Shown here in pieces: positions 6,658 through 10,306 of a DNA stretch of 10,306 nucleotides. Source of the stretch: DATFLS01 sp964413425 (lineage in GTDB: Bacteria; Fidelibacterota; JAANXI01); the NCBI GenBank assembly GCA_964413425.1, contig CAYPST010000132.1:1-10306 (forward strand). Reading direction: 5' to 3'. The first letter of the stretch is position 1. Each line of letters opens with the position of its first letter. The notes under the pieces were generated by a model that saw nothing but the letters and a program-made list of their open reading frames with translations, searched no databases and was not told the origin of the DNA. A program made the translations under genes and the position numbers.

Positions 6658-6688
6658 TATAATCGGCAAAAATATGTAAAGGTTTACC
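6658..6688 (-). promoter_or_regulatory. Promoter-like box pair upstream of hemerythrin 2
   Basis: GGTAAAC (6688-6682) and CCGATTATA (6666-6658), separated by 15 nt on the coding strand, mirror the pair upstream of the paralogue. The interval between the box and the ATG also contains GGC-AATC and CGGC-GAA pieces resembling the other promoter region. Its presence inside the upstream in-frame extension is another reason to start the gene at 6607. Confidence 0.5.
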
Positions 6689-6830
6689 AAAAAAATTCAT
6701 ATGGAATAACCTAAATGATAAAATGCATGAAAAAAGCGCCAGGAAAGTGAAAGATCCTGTTCCAAATTTGTGATAGAAAGGAGAGGCTGCAAACCGAGGA
6801 TATCTATACTACAACAAAGGAAAAAATCGT

Positions 6831-6920
6831 TCAATCCCTGCCAGAAAATACACTATTCATAATTTCAATGCCGATGGTGTAGAGAAAGAGCCCGATAGCG
6901 AACCCGTTGCCCAGAGCTCC
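6831..6920 (-). other. In-frame C-terminal extension after TAG of the NnrS-like gene
   Basis: Directly after the TAG (6923-6921) the same frame continues for 29 codons to TGA (6833-6831). The residues begin GALGNGFAIGLFLYTIG, a membrane-helix-like stretch of the kind that ends this protein family, where a Trp would be expected between Arg-Gln and Gly (RQ-W-G). TAG is one base from TGG. It therefore looks like the separated end of the upstream gene rather than random DNA. Confidence 0.55.
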
Positions 6921-7907
6921 CTACTGCCTCACCGCATCCATGAAGAAGACATCCCCTCCGATCCGGAGGAGAAGCGAAAGATGCAAGAGAATCAACGGCA
7001 GATAGAATGCGGTCCGGAAGGCCAGCGGGACCTGCAGCAGGGCGGGAAAGATCACCGGGGCATGCCCGAAGATCATGGAAAAGATAAACCCTACGAATAC
7101 CGCATGGAGAATGGCATCATAGTAATTGCCAGCCACCACGCCGCCCTTCCAGACGGAGAGCAGTCCGGCAAGAACGAGCCAGCCGTAGCCAATCAGGAGT
7201 GTGTATCCCATATAGCGGGACAGTCCCCCCTGTTTGAGGGAACGGCGGGCCATATCATATCGCAAAAGCCAGAGTGCCAATAAGATCAGGGAGAAGCCAA
7301 CCAATCGCATTCCGCCGCCGTAATAAAAGAGGGATACGAATGCCGCGAGTATGAACAGGCCGATGATGCTTAAAAAGAGGCTGAGTGGGCGACCGGTTAA
7401 TTGAAGAAGCCGGTTTAATTCCAGGCGCTCACCGGCCACGGTCAGCACCAGAAATCCCATCCACCAGGGCACGAGTTCGGGCAGTCCGAAGCCCCGCAGC
7501 CAGAGGAGATTCCCGATCAACCAGAGATTGACACCGAATCCCATCACCGCGTAGTGCCATGCAACCTCCCGACGGAAAAGAGCCAGGAAGATGATAGTCA
7601 GGATGAGGCTTCCGGCCGTGATGAGGATCGGAGAAATGAGATGTTCGATCCCGGCCACCATGAGTGCCGCTCCGAGTCCGGTGACTACCGGTGCCGCAAA
7701 TCCCCACAGCCGCTTCAGTGCCACCGCCCGTTCCAGACTGATCAGGGTTCCCAGGAACCCCGCAATCATCAGCGGACCGTGCAAATTGGGTAAATTGACA
7801 GCATACACCGGGAGGTGCCAGCCCGCACGCCAGAGCCCGGTCCAGATACCGGCCACAAGTGCCGCCATACCAGAGGCCAGCAGCAGTAATCTTACCGGCC
7901 GCCGCAT
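6921..7907 (-). CDS. NnrS-like multi-pass membrane protein (ends at a suspect TAG)
   Basis: A 328-residue, very hydrophobic inner-membrane protein with roughly nine or ten predicted helices by eye. Conserved-looking motifs are HGPLMIAGFLGTLISLERA (43-61), VPWWMGFLVLTVAGERLELN (146-165), and LHAVFVGFIFSMIFGHAP (267-284) with His268 and His282. Membrane His pairs like these recall the heme/copper-containing NnrS proteins linked to nitric-oxide stress, but assignment to that exact family is uncertain. The start ATG 7907 is preceded by TGAGGGCAGCAG. It immediately follows a broken NirK-like cupredoxin gene, which fits a nitrite/NO context. The reading frame stops at TAG after RQ, although hydrophobic codons continue for 29 more triplets; the protein is probably missing its last helix. 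Confidence 0.75.
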   Translation of the reverse strand: MRRPVRLLLLASGMAALVAGIWTGLWRAGWHLPVYAVNLPNLHGPLMIAGFLGTLISLERAVALKRLWGFAAPVVTGLGAALMVAGIEHLISPILITAGSLILTIIFLALFRREVAWHYAVMGFGVNLWLIGNLLWLRGFGLPELVPWWMGFLVLTVAGERLELNRLLQLTGRPLSLFLSIIGLFILAAFVSLFYYGGGMRLVGFSLILLALWLLRYDMARRSLKQGGLSRYMGYTLLIGYGWLVLAGLLSVWKGGVVAGNYYDAILHAVFVGFIFSMIFGHAPVIFPALLQVPLAFRTAFYLPLILLHLSLLLRIGGDVFFMDAVRQ

Positions 7908-7917
7908 CTGCTGCCCT

Positions 7918-8148
7918 CAGATCCGGATTGATAACTCCTGCAATACTGCCTGCACTGCCCCGGAACAACATCTGGCCGTTGTCTATGACCGTCTCCAGAT
8001 GATACGTAATATCCGGCGGGCTCTGTATTGGCTCCCCCCGGGCACGGTTACCCGTCTGCCCGGGATTCACCAGCGCCACTACTCCCATCACCAGCAGCAG
8101 GCTGCCAACCCAGATCCCGATCCAGAGTGACGCACGATTCGATTGCAT
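7918..8148 (-). pseudogene. Truncated N-terminus of a NirK-type cupredoxin protein
   Basis: ATG 8148 has a GAGGGA ribosome site and opens a signal-anchor (LWIGIWVGSLLLVMGVVALV, 8-27), followed by PPDITYHLETVIDNGQMLF and GVINPDL. That pattern matches the first strands of the N-terminal cupredoxin domain in some copper nitrite reductases and related multicopper oxidases ('Y.L.T....G.M.F.G.GG.I.GV.NP.L'). After about residue 77 the similarity stops; the same frame then runs some 160 codons out of register through the NnrS-like gene whose ATG is 10 bp further on. No copper-ligand motif remains. The simplest reading is a deletion that removed the rest of the gene up to the ribosome site of the next one. 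Confidence 0.65.
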
Positions 8149-8190
8149 GATGGCTTCCCTCAGCTGTTACTATCTTAGTGAAATGGCACA

Positions 8191-8209
8191 TCCCAATGGG
8201 GTCCCTCCG
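8191..8209 (-). repeat. Second copy of the 19-nt CGGAGGGA...ATTGGGA core
   Basis: On the minus strand this reads CGGAGGGACCCCATTGGGA, one base different from 3961-3979. It lies 43 bp upstream of the cupredoxin fragment's start. The flanking 17-bp inverted arms of the other copy are not preserved here. Confidence 0.55.
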
Positions 8210-8213
8210 GGAC

Positions 8214-8330
8214 TGATAAACACGGAAACAACAGATGATCACAGATAAAAAGCCGTGAGAAGTGAAACGTGAGAAGTGAAAAGCAAGTGTTGATTAAACT
8301 TTTCTTCCTCTTGAAAATATGAGCATTCTG
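8214..8330 (-). repeat. Dispersed repeat, copy C, with extended direct repeat to 10031-10149
   Basis: The first part (8214-8250) is a partial, minus-oriented copy of the 46-nt family (CACGGAAACAACAGAT...CACAGATAAA). It is followed by GTGAGAAGTGAAACGTGAGA strings and then GTGTTGATTAAACTT (8287-8301), which recurs exactly at 10108-10122 with similar sequence on both sides. It forms an inverted pair with copy B, with 18 bp (GTGAAACGTGAGAAGTGA, 8262-8279) perfectly complementary to 8439-8456. Confidence 0.65.
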
Positions 8331-8438
8331 AAATCAAGTCTGTAATTTTTCTATTGGGGGTGTTTATCGTCCTCTGATCTCCTTTTCCAATTCTATCCCG
8401 CCTTCACTTCACTCCGCCTGCTTCTCACTTTTCATTTC

Positions 8439-9068
8439 TCACTTCTCACGTTTCACTTTTTTTAATCCGTGTAAATCTGCTGTTTCTGTGGTCATCTGCG
8501 TGCTATTATCTTCGGTTTCCAGATACTGTTCCCGGAGGGTATGGAGCATGTGATGGAATTGCTCGTGCACGCCGGATCCGATGCGCTCTTCTTCCAGCTT
8601 CTCAAATTCCTCGTACAGCTCTTCCTGCCGCTGCGCATTCAGGTGCTGGTCGGCAATGGCGAACAGGATGTTATCTTCCTTTTCAATATGCTCATCCAGC
8701 CACCCCAGATATGCCCGGACATTCTCGGTGATATCCTGCGTGGCAGTTTCATCACCTTCATTATAGGCTTCCAAAGCGCCGGCGAAATTCCGGATGTACT
8801 CCCGCATGGTTTCGTGTTCGTTCAGCATGACCATGATGGGGCCTGCTTCGCCCGGCACTCCCGCCGCTTCCATGGCCGGGAACAGGATGTCCTCCTCTTT
8901 CCCGTGATGGCACTGATCCGTAAACACCCGGATGAAGTCGAGCAGCTGCTCCAGATGCCGAACTTCAAACGGTTCCTGATGCTCTATCTGTGTACAGATG
9001 GTATCCAGAATGGCCATGGCGGTCTTCACGGCCCGGTGCTCTTTTTTGAGCTCTTCTGTGGCTTTCAT
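8439..9068 (-). CDS. HHE-type hemerythrin-domain protein with a repeat-derived tail
   Basis: A 209-residue helical protein. Metal ligands expected for the HHE/hemerythrin fold are visible: His11 (KEHRAV), His54/His55 with Glu58/59 (CHHGKEED), His85 (NEHETMREY) and His127 with Glu131 (EHIEKEDN). Paired 'H...EE..LFP' and 'H...ED.ILF' motifs are typical of the larger hemerythrins that bind di-iron and act in O2, NO or iron-damage responses in the cytoplasm. ATG 9068 has AGGAGGCAGGAGAT upstream. The recognisable domain ends near residue 185. The last roughly 20 residues (from TQMTTETADLHG to KREK) are encoded by the dispersed repeat and its GTGAGAAGTGA flank, which supplies the TGA stop. It is not closely similar to the two small hemerythrins downstream. 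Confidence 0.85.
   Translation of the reverse strand: MKATEELKKEHRAVKTAMAILDTICTQIEHQEPFEVRHLEQLLDFIRVFTDQCHHGKEEDILFPAMEAAGVPGEAGPIMVMLNEHETMREYIRNFAGALEAYNEGDETATQDITENVRAYLGWLDEHIEKEDNILFAIADQHLNAQRQEELYEEFEKLEEERIGSGVHEQFHHMLHTLREQYLETEDNSTQMTTETADLHGLKKVKREK
8461..8506 (+). repeat. Dispersed 46-nt repeat, copy B, overlapping the hemerythrin 3 coding end
   Basis: Ungapped counterpart of 4183-4228 (36 of 46 identical), preceded by a pyrimidine-rich tract with CTTCTCAC/TTTCAC strings (about 8420-8460). It overlaps the last codons of the HHE protein gene on the opposite strand. Confidence 0.65.
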
Positions 9069-9093
9069 ATCTCCTGCCTCCTTGATCAGTTAT

Positions 9094-9126
9094 CATTTCA
9101 GACTTATTTATCTGAAATGTATATTA
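9094..9126 (-). promoter_or_regulatory. Dyad next to a -10-like box upstream of hemerythrin 3
   Basis: CATTTCAGA and TCTGAAATG (9094-9102 and 9111-9119) form a perfect 9-bp inverted repeat around 8 nt, 25 bp before the ATG. On the coding strand TAATAT (9126-9121) lies immediately upstream, with a poor -35 (TTATCT) 17 nt before it. A dyad over the expected transcription start is where a repressor would act. It does not match the FNR box (TTGAT-N4-ATCAA). Confidence 0.5.
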
Positions 9127-9300
9127 CCCGTTGCATTAAATCAAGATAAAGTTGTCTGAATTAACATTATCTCTCAATAATTGCTCATTTCTTTACTCAG
9201 GGTTTTTGCAGTAAGACGCTCTCAGGCTCCCCTTATCACAGAAAAGTGCAGCCGATTTGATTCCGAATCATATGAACAGTGCAATGAAGGAAGATAATAT

Positions 9301-9996
9301 TTGCTCCTCTACAGACAGATGATCTATACTAGGGCTATGAAAAGAACCACTGCTATCGTTACCGTCTTTCTCGTAATTCTTCCGGGTGTCTGCATTGGGG
9401 ATAATACTCACGCACGACGTCAGCAGACAAAATCAAAACAACTCGTTTCGATTTATATTGTCCGCCACGCCTGGCATGCGGGTATTATTTTTCAAAAATC
9501 TGCCATTGATACCATGCCCGTGCTTTCTGACTTTCCGGATGCCGTCTACCTGGAAGTGGGCTGGGGAGACGCCGATTATTACATGAACCGGACGCCGGGC
9601 TTCTGGGTCACCTTCAAGGCCGCAGTACTTCCTACCATGAGTACCCTGCATGTGGCCGGATTTGAGCGAGCCGTAACTGATTTCTTCCCGGGGACGGATA
9701 TTATCCAACTGGATCTCTCAAAAGAAGATCTCACACACTTAATCGCTTTCATCAATGAGGCCTTCGCGCCGGATGAGCAGGGACGTCCCATTATACTGGA
9801 ATCCGGACTCTATGGGACAAGCTATTTCTACAAGGGCAGTCAACACTATTACGCATTCAAAAACTGTAATACCTGGGTGGCCCGGGCGCTTAATAAAGCC
9901 GGCATCCCGATTTCACCGCTCACCAGTCTGACCGTTAATCAACTGCTGGCCAGAGTCGAAGAACACGGGAAAGTTATCCAGGAGACAGAACCGTAA
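9301..9996 (+). CDS. DUF2459-family exported protein
   Basis: A 231-residue protein (or 219 from ATG 9337) with an N-terminal signal segment MKRTTAIVTVFLVILPG. TTG 9301 is favoured here because AAGGAAG lies 7 bp before it; ATG 9337 has no good ribosome site but gives a more typical signal peptide. Family-type motifs follow: IYIVRHAWHAGI (51-62), LEVGWGDADYY (84-94), SGLYGTSYFYKG (168-179), HYY (182-184) and NCNTW (188-192). This matches the DUF2459 / TIGR02117 family of unknown function. The early 'HxxWHxG' His and late 'NCNTW' Cys recall circularly permuted NlpC/P60-like papain folds, so a hydrolase or acyltransferase role is possible but inferred. It is transcribed away from hemerythrin 3, with 232 bp between them. 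Confidence 0.8.
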   Translation: MLLYRQMIYTRAMKRTTAIVTVFLVILPGVCIGDNTHARRQQTKSKQLVSIYIVRHAWHAGIIFQKSAIDTMPVLSDFPDAVYLEVGWGDADYYMNRTPGFWVTFKAAVLPTMSTLHVAGFERAVTDFFPGTDIIQLDLSKEDLTHLIAFINEAFAPDEQGRPIILESGLYGTSYFYKGSQHYYAFKNCNTWVARALNKAGIPISPLTSLTVNQLLARVEEHGKVIQETEP

Positions 9997-10030
9997 GATC
10001 CCATTACCGAAATTCCCGGATGCACGAAAA

Positions 10031-10149
10031 ATGGCACACGGATTGACACAGAAACAGTTGATGTACACAGATAAAAAAAATCGTGAAAAGGCAGAAGTGA
10101 AAAATATGTGTTGATTAAACTTCTCTTCTTTTTGAAAATTTATGACTAT
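10031..10149 (-). repeat. Dispersed repeat, copy D, direct repeat of the 8214-8330 segment
   Basis: The section 10031-10075 is a minus-oriented copy of the 46-nt family (ending CCGTGTGCCAT on that strand). It continues with GTGAAAAGGCAGAAGTGAAA and then GTGTTGATTAAACTT (10108-10122) followed by TCTTCTTTTTGAAAATT, paralleling 8287-8316. It lies 35 bp beyond the DUF2459 stop codon. Confidence 0.65.
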
Positions 10150-10225
10150 TAAATTAACTCAGTACATTACCACACCGTCCGGGAGTGACCGTTCTGTGGG
10201 CATTGATCTGATTTCACCCCCGGCA

Positions 10226-10273
10226 GTCATTCCGAGCGACCGACTGGTGTGCAGGAGGGAGTCGAGGAATCTG
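10226..10273. repeat. GTCATTCCGAGCGAC...GTCGAGGAATCTG imperfect palindrome
   Basis: The segments ATTCCGAGCGAC (10229-10240) and GTCGAGGAAT (10261-10270) pair imperfectly around a 20-nt spacer. 'GTCATTCCGAGCG...CGAGGAATCT' strings are, from memory, a recurrent intergenic element in many uncultured bacteria. No open frame of interest is seen from 9997 to the window end. Confidence 0.5.
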
Positions 10274-10306
10274 GCGGCAGGAACGGGCTGGCCCGACGCA
10301 CCAGAG

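Noticed and set aside
6921..6923. Genome-wide TAG recoding (for example pyrrolysine)
   Set aside because: Two genes in the same window (5011-5424 and 6194-6607) end naturally in TAG, so TAG works as a stop here.
7429..7917. Continuation of the cupredoxin frame as a 239-residue protein
   Set aside because: After residue 77 the frame is the out-of-register reading of the NnrS-like gene; its sequence is low in structure and unlike any cupredoxin.
8541..9149. Plus-strand frame of 202 codons opposite hemerythrin 3
   Set aside because: Long only because it mirrors the codon pattern of the real gene on the other strand; no motifs of its own.

Overview
The window looks like a chromosomal contig from a Gram-negative, probably marine or sediment bacterium with a moderate GC content. 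A lipoprotein-type cytochrome c points to an outer membrane. The gene content (sulfatase plus sugar catabolism, several hemerythrins, copper/NO-related remnants) and the mosaic low-complexity intergenic repeats suggest a lineage near the Bacteroidota/Calditrichota/Marinimicrobia group. That placement is an impression, not a phylogeny.

Layout. Left part (1-3572, plus strand): the last codons of a probable sulfatase, a Gfo/Idh/MocA oxidoreductase and a PfkB sugar kinase only 14 bp apart, then after 299 bp a cupin-type D-lyxose/D-mannose isomerase. Together these suggest catabolism of sugars released from sulfated glycans. Middle (3573-4251): no gene, but a patchwork of a 7-nt tandem repeat, several hairpins, a long inverted repeat and one copy of a dispersed 46-nt repeat. 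Right part (4252-9068, all minus strand): a lipoprotein cytochrome c, a bacteriohemerythrin, an orphan antitoxin-like gene, a second bacteriohemerythrin, a multi-pass NnrS-like membrane protein, a truncated N-terminal piece of a NirK-type cupredoxin protein, and a larger HHE-type hemerythrin. The last gene (9301-9996, plus) encodes a DUF2459 protein, followed by another repeat patchwork up to the window edge.

How it fits together. The minus-strand block resembles a nitrogen-oxide or oxygen-handling neighbourhood (NirK-like cupredoxin, NnrS-like protein, three hemerythrins, cytochrome c) that is partly decaying. The cupredoxin gene is cut after about 77 codons and runs out of frame into the next gene. 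The membrane gene has an in-frame TAG followed by 29 hydrophobic codons that look like its lost C-terminus. The antitoxin has no toxin beside it. The two small hemerythrins are about 50% identical and share a promoter-like sequence at the same distance from their starts. Both lack the same iron-ligand histidine (Asn in one, Glu in the other).

The intergenic DNA is the other notable aspect. At least four copies of one degenerate repeat family occur here, two of them in a head-to-head inverted pair, and one copy supplies the last ~20 codons of the third hemerythrin.
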